From Pogona vitticeps (Eukaryota > Chordata > Lepidosauria > Squamata > Agamidae), in the NCBI RefSeq assembly GCF_051106095.1, contig NC_135787.1:160030001-160094000 (forward strand): a DNA stretch of 64,000 nt. Reading direction: 5' to 3'. Below, in pieces: positions 34,200 to 45,419 of this stretch. The notes beneath the pieces are model-generated. The model ran no database searches, had not been told where the DNA came from, and saw only the letters and a list, made by a program, of their open reading frames with translations. Positions within the stretch are counted from its first letter, which is position 1; each line of letters starts with the position of its first letter. Both the position numbers and the translations under genes were made by a program.

Positions 34200-34209
34200 A
34201 CCTAAAGGA

Positions 34210-36465
34210 CCTTGAGCTGAAAGTGGTATGATCAAGGTGATGCTGATGAAATGTCATGTTTTGCTTTTGTCCCATTAGAATTTTTCAAGCATTCAAAGTG
34301 CATTTCTATTTATCCTAATCCAAGATAAAGCAGGGGTCAGGGCATGGACTGAACCAGTGGCCTGGACCAGCAAGGAACTGACTAGCAGAAGACACATCTC
34401 GGTTGGCAAGATTATATCAGAGGTGTACAGTTTTTAGGCTTTCACAATCAAATTTGCCTTTTTAGTAGAATGTACTAGGGGGAAATCATGCACGCACACA
34501 AAAAAGATATCTTTTTCAAGATAGCATGCATAGTTTATACATACCGTTGGCAACAGTGGCGCTCTCCGAATCTTTCGTTTCATCCTTTACTGCTGTAAAG
34601 TGATGTTCTGTTTCTGACATATGCTGAAATAATTGAACTAGAAAAGCCTTGATTTACAAGGACTAAGAAGCCACCTCCCCTGCCCACCTATTACTTCTTC
34701 TCCTTTACCTCTCAACTAATCTTGCTTCAGCCCTAAGCATGTTCTTAGTGATGTGGGTCTAATGTAAAACACATAAGGACCTAGCTCTAAACCAGAAATC
34801 AGTGTGAGACTCTCAGTGACCTTAGTGGTTATTACTCTCTCTTAAGCCCATTCCATGGAAGCCGGTGCATCCAACTGGCCCAGGGTAAAAGCTGAACACA
34901 CAAGGAAGTCTATGTGAGATCATATTCTTCAGGGAGATTTCTGAGTCATATCTTGCTGGAAAGAGTCTGATTAGCACTGCCAAGATTGAAATTGGGCCCT
35001 CATTTCCTTTAATACAGGAGCCAAGACAAAAACAAACCAAAAGAACTCTGCAACAATGCCATTGCAGAATAGTAGTTGTTTACAAGATTTCTTTTCATTC
35101 ACTGTTGCTAAGAGAACATACAATGTTTTATGTACAGAGTTGTAATCTAGCACATCTAGAAGGCACCAAGTTGGGGGTGATTGAGTCTAATAGAAATATC
35201 TCCTATTTTGAAGTGAAGTGAGAGCATTATTGCAATCTTCCACAGCTGCTATTCACTATAAATGGATCTTATGCCCATTTTCCAGCTGTGGAACTGGAAA
35301 TCAATATTTGGCAAAACAAGGCAAAACTGTCCATGCTCTGTGGAAATGAAATGGGGCAATACAACTGTGGACCAAACCAAAATGGGGAAAACTGCAGCCG
35401 TCTGGTGGGATATGTTTGAACCTTCTTATTGCAGACCCTCTTTGTTTGGGAAACCTATGACAGAGCTCTCATAACTGCAGTACAAAAAGTCTGGAAACCC
35501 TCCCTAGTAGACCCTTCCTGTTAACTTTGATGTTTGTGTTTTGGGTTTGCTTGCCTAATGGTACTTCCCTTGAGCTCTGGGCTATTTCTAATGCTTTCCT
35601 GTGGGTGGTCTCTTTTTCTTCTTCTTATGGCTTTAATTACTTTTGTTAATAAAGTAGCTTTATAGTCCAATATCCTCCAGATGTGCTGGACTATAATCCC
35701 CATCACCCTAACCAGGTACAGGTGGCTGAAGACGGCTAGAAGTATAGATCAACACATCTGAAGGGTGCCTTGGGAGGGGGAGGGTGGCCTGACAGAGGGA
35801 TGGAGTTGAATGGTTAATTAATACATACATATTATTAGTGGAGGAAATGCAAGATCCAAACTAACAGATGCCAACTATTATCCTGTTAGTGACATCTGAC
35901 ATGCTTAGACATTCCAGTGTGTGTGAGTATGATGCTCTCCGATCACTAGGATCCTATATTCTGCAGCAAAATCATGCACCGAGATGTCAGCTTCCAACCT
36001 CATATTCCTCTCTATTCTCCCTTTCCTGTTTGTTTTAACATTTTCTCCCCAAGGTACCATCTTTCCAATAAATTGTAATCCTGCATATGACAGATAAGCA
36101 GAGACCTAGCTAGAGAGATTTTATGTGCATCTGACTTAAAGCCTTCAGGCAATGGGGAAATGTTCACTCCTTCAGTCTCTGCACTCACAGACCTTTTGAA
36201 TTTTCCTCACACAGCTGCAAATATTCAGGGTTATTCAGCCCCATTGCCAAATATAGCTTTCCTTTCTGAGAGACCTCTACCTTCTCTGCCTGATGAGAAC
36301 GTGCTGTACTTATCACAACACGGTGAGGAAGTAAGCTCCATGTTTACTCTCTTTTGGCTACATTTACTAAGTGAAAAAACCCACAACATTGGATCAGCAT
36401 CTGTGATAGTGACAGAAATGGAATATTACCTTAAAAAATAATTGGTTACTGTAAAAGTCCTTCAA
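34210..36465. other. Intergenic, no gene seen
   Basis: A short piece at 35655-35720 resembles a degraded hAT MITE (ccagatgtgctggactataa). A 93-codon ORF at 36160-36441 lacks splice borders and known motifs. Nothing else is identified. Confidence 0.4.
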
Positions 36466-36469
36466 AAAG

Positions 36470-36695
36470 TATCCTGTTTTCCCGAAAATAAAACCTAACA
36501 TGAAAATAAGCCCTAGTATGATTTTTCAGGATGCTCAAAATATAAGTCCTACCCCCAAAATAAGCCCTAGTTAAGTGAAACAACCAGAAAATGACATGTC
36601 GGTAAAATAAAACATCCCCTGAAAATAAGCCCTAATGTGTTTTTTGGAGCAAAAATTAATATAAGACCCTTTCTTATTTTCGGAGTAACACAGTA
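36470..36695. mobile_element. Mariner-type MITE with TA ends
   Basis: The left end TATCCTGTTTTCCCGAAAAT pairs with the reverse complement of the right end (TACTGTGTTACTCCGAAAAT). TA sits at each extremity. The inside repeats the phrase gaaaataagccc several times. It is about 226 bp, non-coding and non-autonomous. Confidence 0.8.
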
Positions 36696-36699
36696 TTTA

Positions 36700-37690
36700 G
36701 TTACATTTAAAATAACACTTTTTAAAAAGTTACTTTTTACTTTCTCATAAATTAGTTTTGTTTACTTTCCCCATAAACCTAAATGTTATAAGCGTGTAGA
36801 TTTGTTGTACAAAATGCACTCCTTTCCCAGTCACCTCTCTATTGCGTTCACATCCACAGTAGAGCAGGAGGAAACACTAGAAACATGTGATGTTCTTTCC
36901 CTTTAGTACGACCATACACCTCTAACTATGTAATAACTGAAAAGTTACTGTTATATTGCAGAAGGAAAAAGCTTATTTCTTGTTAACTTGTAACTGTAAT
37001 ATAAGGTAGTGTTATCTTTCTTATTGGGACAAAGAATTTATTACAGACAACTAGTTATTTGTAATTACAGTTATTTCCAACATCTGGTGTTGCTGAGAAG
37101 GGCTGCAGTCAAGGTTCCCTCTAACGTGTGTGTGCGCGTAGGTGTGTGCAACTCTGCCTCCCTCCACGCAGCAATCAAGTTCCACCCCTTTGGTTCCAGT
37201 TGTGATGGAACCCTGTGCACGGGGGGGGGGGGCAAAGTTATGTGTTGTGTGAAGTTGTGTGAAAGACAGGCAGAGCCCCACCCAGTGGGTTTGAAAATTA
37301 GAATGTTGGCTACAGTTCTTTATCTGGCTCCTTCTTTGATCTCTGTCTCTCACACACATTTATAGATATAGATATAGGCTGATATCCTGTTCTTTAGTGT
37401 ATGTAGTAAGTCACAACTAGACTAGGCCCATTGATTCAATGAGTCAACTCCCTTATAAGGAGTTTTCCCATTGTTTCAGTGGACTGACTCTAGTTTGGCT
37501 ACTATGCTAAGCAAAAGGATTTCAATCTGTGTTTTGATACCAGACCAGGAGAGTAACACACAAGTCTGTGTTTCATTTTGGTATAATCCAAGAAATGCTG
37601 GTTGAGAGGCTTTGGGAAACGTAGTCCAAAAACTAAGTTTCCCACAGTCAGAGGAAGTCTTAGGTTATTCCTCTTGTTCACTTGACCCTC
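36700..37690. other. Intergenic, no gene seen
   Basis: A degraded old repeat at about 37400-37510 shares 'aggcccattgattcaatgag' wording with 9990-10140. A G-run lies at 37220-37231. No exon is seen. Confidence 0.4.
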
Positions 37691-37704
37691 CTCAGAAAGT
37701 CTCA

Positions 37705-37845
37705 TCTGGCATGGTTGTTGTGGGTTTTTCGGGCTCTTTGGTCGTGTTCTGAAGGTTGTTCTTCTTAACGTTTCGCCAGTCTCTGGGGCCGGCATCTTTG
37801 ATCACCCACAACAACCATTAGATCCCAGCCGTGAAAGCCTTCGCG
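37705..37845. repeat. Short repeat with terminal inverted motif and GCGAAACGTT core
   Basis: It begins atggttgttgtgggttttt and, after about 90 bases, shows the inverted form cccacaacaaccat, then a tail cccagccgtgaaagccttcg. The minus strand contains GACTGGCGAAACGTTAAG. I know this wording as a widespread squamate repeat. Its GCGAAAyGTT motif is shared with the Penelope-like copies at 26990 and 59560, so a retroelement origin with a ribozyme-like end is possible but not proven. Confidence 0.5.
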
Positions 37846-38073
37846 AATCTCATCTGGCATCTTCACTGTGGCTGAGGACCTTTACGTATATTCTCTTAGG
37901 TTTTTGGTATTTCGGGATGGAAGTCTATATGGTCTCTAACAGGGAGAAATCCAATTTCCTATCCTCACCCCTGTCTGCTCCCACAGATCTTTCTGTGCCC
38001 TTCATCATTCTCACACTGGAGTTGCAATGCCAGATTGGAAATAAAGTGTACAGAGCTGAGGCTCGGCCTACTG

Positions 38074-38750
38074 CAGTGATGCCAACCTTTTTTTGAGTCA
38101 TGACTCTCTTTAAGTAACTTGCAACACCTTGATGCTATGTTTGCATAAAAAGACATTTTAAATGGGTAAAGTCATCCCTTCTCAGAAAGTAGAGGCTTCT
38201 TTCTCCCCCTAAAGGGCCTGTTTCTCATGCATACATGTACATGCTAACTTTAATATCTGGCCCCAAAAGGTCAAGGAAGAAATTATTTACCAAGGATTAC
38301 AACACATACATGGGGACGTGGTGGCGCTGCGGACTAAACCGCAGAAGCCTGTGCTGCAGGGTCAGAAGACCAAGCAGTCGTAAGATCAAATCCACGCGAT
38401 GGAGTGAGCTTCCATCGCTTGTCCCAGCTCCCGCCAACCTAGCTGTTCGAAAGCATGCAAATGCAAGTAGATAAATAGGGACCACTTCGGTGGGAAGGTG
38501 ACAGCATTCCATGTCTAAGTCGCACTGGCCATGTGACCACGGAAGATTGTCTTGAGACAAATGCTGGCTCTATGGCTTAGAAACGGGGATGAGCACCGCC
38601 CCCTAGAGTCGAACACGACTGGACAAAAAAAATTGTCAAGGGGAACCTTTACCTTTACCTTTTACAACACATACAGGGAGACCCATGGGCCACCAGAGAA
38701 CACTTTGCAATCCCCTGGGGGAGTCTGGACCCCCAGGTTGGGAAACACTC
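38074..38750. mobile_element. hAT MITE interrupted by a SINE
   Basis: The left end CAGTGATGCCAACCTTTTTT pairs with the right end CCCCCAGGTTGGGAAACACTC. The 8-bp flanks are GCCTACTG (38066-38073) and GCCTAGTG (38751-38758), one mismatch. The element's own sequence is about 310 bp once the SINE at 38311-38661 and one copy of its target duplication are discounted. Earlier insertion of the MITE and later insertion of the SINE is clear from the nesting. Confidence 0.85.
38311..38661 (+). repeat. tRNA-derived SINE, type A, with 14-bp target duplication
   Basis: It starts tggggacgtggtggcgctg (A-box region) and has a B-box-like gatcaaatccacgc. It ends gagtcgaacacgactggac.. and a TTTACC-repeat tail. 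The 14-bp duplication TTACAACACATACA flanks it (38297-38310 and 38662-38675), a LINE-style insertion signature. The same family occurs in minus orientation at about 48705-49030 and 53500-53840. It resembles SINEs I know from Anolis and other squamates. Confidence 0.9.
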
Positions 38751-38759
38751 GCCTAGTGG

Positions 38760-41700
38760 GACAGGGAAGTCTCTATGCCGTGTCCAAATTGCTCCCAGCC
38801 TCTGTGATGACTGCAACATTGGGAAACATTTACACCAACCCAGTCTAAATTATTTTCCTAGAAACAGTAAAAGATGGGGAGGGGGTCAGAGCTTCAGTTA
38901 TAATTCCCAGTGACATTGCCTGCTAAGAGATTCTGGAAGTTTTAATTAAAAAGAGAGATAAATTTTCCAAGCTCTATAAAAAAAGCCAGAGGGGAAATGG
39001 CACATGCCTCTCCTCCTTGCTTCCCCCATCCTCAGCTTTAGAGCTCTCTGAACTTGTATTAAGTCTGCCCACCTCATTTTAAAAAAATCATCGTGCTTCT
39101 TCCACCTGACTCTACCACTGATTTTTTCTCCCCTTTGGTTTCAACTTTTTTTTTGACTTAAACTTTTAGATGCTATTTTGCTTTCATACTGGCATGTTTT
39201 TAAACTTGATTTTGTGAACCACCAGGGCAGCCTGGCTATTGGGCAGTGTGGAAATAAATGAACCTTGTTTAAAACGAAAACTTGTAGCCTGCTCATTTAT
39301 TTAACAAACAGTCCTAGCATGATTGCTCCATGCCCACATTTCAGCTGAAAAGTGGAGGGGAAAACACATTCTTGTCATGCAGCTGACTTCACAGTATTGC
39401 ACACAGGTGATTTAGATCAGAGGGCCAGTGCATTAGAATTAACTCAGTTGCTAGACTTAATGAGAGCTTATGTGTTTGTGCTCAAAATATGAAGTTAAGT
39501 GTGCAGGCAGTTTGTATGGGAAATTGTTGTTTGGAGGCTTTTAAATAAAACGAGATAATTCTTTTCATCTTTTAACCTTTCTGCACAATTTTATTTATAG
39601 AATTTGATGAATTAAATTATATTGTGCTACCTGTTCCATTATTACATAGCAATACATATAATTAATTTACTTTCATTGATCAAGAAATCAAAAGAGTACC
39701 TTTGAGGCTAGCAGTTTCTAAATTTGTAGTCCTAGTACTCTACATATATTTCCTATGAACAACTGTATGTGAAACTAATATGACTTACTTTTTAGTAGAT
39801 GTACATGGGATGTCTATCATTAATTGCCTTGAATTTGATCTCCTTCTTTTTAAAGTGAAAATTGTTTATGTGTTATGAAACTAAAAAAAGACTTGGCTAT
39901 GACCAATGCCAGTCCTTCCTAAAGTAGAGCTTCTGAAATGAATGGAACATTAGTCACAATCAACGTACATCTCACTAATTTCTCATTAGGCAGGATTAGC
40001 CCTAGATTTAACCCAGAGTGGTAAACAGAAGAAGCAATAAGATTCAAACAGATTTAGCTGTAGCTACAGTTGCTGAAATTTATACATGTGGAAAAATAAA
40101 GTATATACAAAATTCAATAAGTCAAAACAAATAGCAGGGTTATAAAGTGTGAAATACATCATGACCTTTGTCCTCAACAGCACAGAGTTTGTTCATATCA
40201 TAGAATGGTAGTCTGCTTCTTTCTAAGAATTGTATTTTCACACACAAGATTGTCTATATGAATCAAATTCTTTCTCTCTCCCTCCCTCTCTCTTTTATGA
40301 AAAAAGCCTCCTCTTAACATGCTGATCTCTTGCCACTGATGTGAAGAATCACACATGCATTCAAGTTCAAAAGACTGTACTCTCTCGGAATGTCTTCTGT
40401 CTGAATTCTTTTTGCAGATTTATTAACCCCATGCTACTCACCAGAAATTTAAGATGCTCAGATGTGTTGGATAGTTTCAGTCACACCTGGGAGGCACAAA
40501 TTGCTCCTTGCTAAGTGGGGCATGACACATGCAAATATTACCTGCTCTCAGATCAATCTTCCTGAGATGAGATTTCCCAGCACATTTTGGTTGCCTCTCC
40601 TCCTCTCTCATGGCCACCCTTCTGGACCTCAACTTCTCCCGAATGACGTTTCCTGCTTCTTCTCCCTAGACCATATGTTTTCCCAAACATTGGTTGGAGC
40701 CTTTGCCAGCTGTTTGCCCTTCCAACCCAGCCATTCAAGCTGAACTTCTCCCCTCCAGCCCCAACACATGGGAGCCGTATGGAACTGCAAACATCAGTCA
40801 CTGACCCTAGAGTATCTATTCAACTGTGATTCTCCTATGAAGCGTCACCTTCTGGACTAGGCTCCTTGCTACCCTTTCTAGCCTCACAATTCTTTGGCAG
40901 CCCCTGTCCTCATCTGATAGGACCCCTTTTGCTTTCCATCCTTTCCACGATGCAGTTTTTCCTTTATGGAAGGCAAAATCTCCAGCTAGCTTGCAGTGAA
41001 TTTGTTCTCCACATTGCTTCTGCTGATTGCCAATTAATTCTCTGCTGATTACTTCATCTCAAAGATATTATGCCAAAACTATTTCTGTCGCAATAAACAA
41101 GGAGAAAGAACTTTTTCGCAGTCTGTTTCCCTTCTCTTAAAATGTCTCAGCTGCCAGATTAAACACAAGAAGACCCAATCAGCACTTGTATCACAGCAGA
41201 ATCTGATTAATGTCTTCTCAGAAGTAAGCTCCATCGTGTTCATCAACACTTCTGCCCTGGACAATGGATATCAGATTGTTGTCTAAAAGATTTTCAAAGA
41301 AACTTGTGATTTAGCAATAAGTGATTCTTGTGATTTGAGTTTGTGGAGTTCTTTCTCTGGATTCCAAAATGAAGCAAGACATCAAGATGTATTGTAGCAG
41401 AAATACTATATAGGGTACAGTTACATTAGCAGTAGTGAGTAAGCTAGTGTGGATTGCTTGAGAACAGTTGGGCTTGATTAGAATGATTTAATCGAGCCTG
41501 AACATGCACATAGAAATGGCTTCTGCTAATATTGCCAAGTGGCTTAATAAATGAATCATTAGGTGAGACTAATAAGGTTTTTTTTTTTAAAAAAAGTCTT
41601 GGTTTCTGGGGTAAAATTCCCTGGACCCACTGAAGTTGTACAGTCCTGCTCTGTTATAACCATGAACTTTCAATCTCCATGTCAACTCCACGTCAAACCA

Positions 41701-44438
41701 TAATGGGTAGAAAGTTGATAAGAATCCTACCTCAAGAATGTTCCGAACTAGAATCACTTACTTTCTTCACATTGATGATTTGTTGTCATTCCCCCAACTG
41801 CAGAAAAACAACAACTGAAGAACAAAAACAAAACAAAACCAAAAAGCCCCACAAGTTAATTGTGTGGTTGGGTGGGGAGAACAGTAAAGGAATGCATCCT
41901 GTATGATGTATGCTTTGGGCCAGCCTTTTCAGTAGTTTCCACCACATATGTTTGATTACAAAATGCATTACCTCCTCCCTTACAGAACTTATCTAGAGGG
42001 CATCAGGTCTGGAGGAAGGCAGATAGGTAAGTGTGAACCTGTGATAATGAGCAGGGCACATCTAGATGTATGGGATTTATGGTTATTTATGCCAGATGGT
42101 GCTGTAACCCATCATTTTAAAATCCATACCAGATTCTTTTGAACAAAGGTATGAGTCTGTAAATGTCAATTATTATTAATAGCCATTAGATAAAGGTGGG
42201 CAGCAAAGACCCTTCACATGTTGTTGTACAGCAGCTGTTGTTAGCACTAGCCAGCATAACCAATGGAGATCAATATCGGTGTTGCAATCCAAGAACATCT
42301 GGACAACCATACGTATCTGCTCCTGCTTTGATGATGCCCCATAGCCCTTGAATTGCAGAATGCTTGATGATCTCTTGAAATAGAGGGGCCTGGCTAGAAA
42401 GACATGTGTGCCGCTAAGCCAGTTGCACCCCCAGCCCCAAAGCTACAAAGTAGTGGGACATATGGAATTTTGATCTAAATAGTTTTTAAAGGGCTACAAC
42501 AGGTCATCTATATGTATCACAAAAGGCTAAGATTTAAAAAATGGAAGAGGTGGCCACAACCCTCTTGTAGGCTAAAAGCTTAAGAGCCATTTCACATCAC
42601 ACAGGAAGAAATATGTTTGCCACTGAATGGGAAGTCAACAGGGAGCTAAAATTACAGCTATTCCTTACACTGTGATGACTGTACCTGCAAGATACCTGTG
42701 TTTCAAGCACCTCCTGGTTATTGGCAGACCTTGAATTTTAGGTGTACGTAAAGAAGTCAATTTGAAAATGCAGTGCAGCAGAGGGGGGCTGGGTCAATGA
42801 ATGCAATCACTCATTCTGTCACACACTTCTAGATCCCTAGTTCTTTGTCCTTGTTCTCCTATTTCTTTCTATTACCTGTCTTTGATCAGAGGTTTTTACT
42901 TTATCCTCTTTTTCTTCTTCTGGATCACTGCCATTATAATGAGTTTTTCTGCTGATATGGTATTACCGAGAAATAGAACACAGTGGGCTACAATGGTATC
43001 TGGGCATAATGTTCTCTACAATGTAATGTAGAACAGCATGGACTAGCATGAAAAAGTGAAGAGTGGGACCAAAATTGCATCAAAGCAGCTTCCAGTGCCA
43101 CTATTATTAAGATGTATTCCTAGCAATTCAGGTTGCCAAGGCAAAGATGAAAAAAAGAAGCAAACAAATAATTTGAAAAGAAACCCAAACAATCATCTGG
43201 ATCAAATGGATTTCTCACAGCTGCTTTCATTTTGAAGGGACAAATTTCATGCAGTTTCCTTCATCATCATTCAGCAGAAAGGAGGAAATAAATTCCTGGG
43301 AGCATCTTAAATTCAGAAAAACAAGATGAAGGCATTTGAGGGAAAGGCACTGATGAAATGCTCTGAGCAGCAATTCTCATGCTTTTAAAACATGTTTGTG
43401 TGAGCCATTCATTGATATCAAAAGTATAAATTTTAAAGAAAAAACAGCCAAGAAGCACTAACTAAAACATGCCAAAACAATCATTTAGTAGTAATAGTAT
43501 TAGGCAGTGTCCTCTATTACCCTACACAGGGTATTTGTCTCAATGAACGAATGTGCTTACAACTTACTACAGCCTGCAGTATTAATGCCATCATCCTGAT
43601 GTTAGCTAATATATCTTGGCCAGCGTGCTAAAATCACACAGCTCGCTGCAAATTAAACAACATGACAAGCCCTCAGCACATAATCCTCAAATCATTATAT
43701 AGCTGGCAAAGCTCCTATGGAGTTCAGTGATGCAGTATTTTTAACTCTTGCTTTCTGACTTCTCCAGATGGGCTAGAAGGCAATATGTAAAACATCACCT
43801 TCTCTTGTATTCTTTATCTAATCGGTGGGCTTTGCAGGCCTCTAGTCTTTGGAACAAGGATTGACATTGTGTTCTATAATTGTGGTTACCGTATTTAAAT
43901 CATATGGTCTGTAAATCGCTACCACATTGAGGGAAATGTGGGATATACATTTACAGAGTAATGATTATGACTGTGGCTAGGCTACGGTTGCTTCCAAATG
44001 GGAAGGTCCCTAGGGCTGCCAGCCAAATAACATAGTGCCATTATTCCATCTCCTTATCCTTAACAGATTGTGTGTGTGTGATAAGTGAAAGACAGGAGGG
44101 AAGTGGAAAATCACAGAAGAGTTACAAAAGTGAGATCACAATGTCTGTCATATAAGTGGACGAATGATTACATAGCAAAAGCCTAATCTGAAAGCATGTG
44201 GTGATTTCTTTCCCTTTATATTGGATATAATAGCCATCAAACCCACATTCTTCTAATAGAGCTTAAATAGAAAAAAAATCTCTTCAGGGTACAGGAGAGC
44301 AATGAAATGAAGTCTGCTCAATAGAAAAGACTGCCTTTAAACATCTACAGTGCCTTGTACTGTAGTACCTTAAAATGCAATGTGAATATGCATCTGCTCC
44401 CATTTCAACCTGTCTGCTTTTCAGCACACTTGCTGATA
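38760..44438. other. Long repeat-poor intergenic stretch
   Basis: About 5.7 kb with no exon or full element recognised. There are short LINE-type 3' tails near 39185-39260 (ggaaataaatgaacc) and 43880-43965 (gggatatacatttac), CT runs at 40275-40293 and an A/T run at 41578-41594. ORFs here (such as 40462-40743) show no domain or splice evidence. Distal regulatory DNA could lie here but no specific site can be called. Confidence 0.45.
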
Positions 44439-44446
44439 CTATAATC

Positions 44447-44584
44447 CAGTGGTTTCCAACCTTGGGTAACCCGAGTGTTCTTGGATTGCAACTCCTAGAA
44501 GCCTTGGACAGCACAGCTGGTGGTGAAGGCTTTTGGGAATTGCAGTTCAAGAACACCTGGGTTACCCAAGGTTGAGAACTACTG
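44447..44584. mobile_element. hAT MITE, same family as 17924-18060
   Basis: It starts CAGTGGTTTCCAACCTTGGG and ends CCCAAGGTTGAGAACTACTG. It is a near-palindrome of 138 bp. The flanking octamers CTATAATC and CCCTAATC match at six of eight positions, consistent with an older target duplication. Confidence 0.85.
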
Positions 44585-45174
44585 CCCTAATCCATGTGCC
44601 TACACCGTTAGAGGTACATAGCTTACATACATAGGAGAAGGCTGTTTACTAGATCTGGTCTCAACGCCTTCACTATCACTGTTGGAAAAGGGACACCATT
44701 GAAACTCAGCAGCCTCACAAAATGTAGATCTGAGTTCCTTTCAAAAGGGAAGAAGATGCTCTAGCTTGCAAGTCTGACAAGGCTCTATGGTGTGGAGCAG
44801 CATTCTAGCCTCTGCCCCTAGCATAGAGAGCTGCCCAGATATGCTGTCGAATTAGGGTAGCAAATGCAGTGAACAGTAGGTACTTTAGTGAATTGTTGTG
44901 TCCACAACTGCATTGCACTGACAATGGGTTGGAGAGGATTCTCACATGACCCACCCTTGTCCACACACACCCTTGCCAATGTTATCCTGTTACCAGCACC
45001 AAAGTAGGCTTTATTGGCCAAGTTGTTGTACATGGAGAGGAGGGTGCTATCTTGACCTTCACCTTAGCCTGAAAATGGTTTGGGGAGTACTCTGGGCACT
45101 TTCCTTTTCTATAACAAGGATTTAATGATACTACTTTGTGTTGAGGATTATGAGGATACAGTAATATCAACTAA

Positions 45175-45412
45175 TCATATGCTGTCAAGTCAATTCCGAT
45201 TTATGGCAACCCTTTTCAGGGTTTTCCAGGTGGAGAATATTCAGAAGTGGTTTACCATTCCCTTCTTCTGAGGGGTGCACTGGGACTGTGTAGCTTGCCC
45301 AGGGTCACCTAGGCTGGCTCTACTCACAAGAGACACAATGGGGCATTGAAATGCCACCCTCTGGCTCTACAGCCAGAAGCTTAAACCACTGAGTTGGCCA
45401 GGCAGCTCTGGG
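45175..45412 (-). repeat. tRNA-derived SINE, type C (RTE-tailed family)
   Basis: On the minus strand: agctgcctggccaactcagt, ggtttaagcttctggctgt, B-box-like region around gcatttcaatgcccc, cctgggcaagctacacagtc, then tggaaaaccctgaaaagggt and the RTE-like tail (cataaatcggaattgacttg). This fuller copy identifies the fragment at 19500-19760. The shared tail suggests mobilisation by an RTE-clade LINE. Confidence 0.75.
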
Positions 45413-45419
45413 GACAATA

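Noticed and set aside
33687-34275. Several ORFs above 100 codons rich in Gly, His, Cys and Val
   Set aside because: They are produced by the minisatellite and GT run inside the hAT MITE, which has clear ends and target duplication.
36160-36441. A 93-codon ORF considered as a host exon
   Set aside because: No acceptor or donor at sensible places and no recognisable protein.
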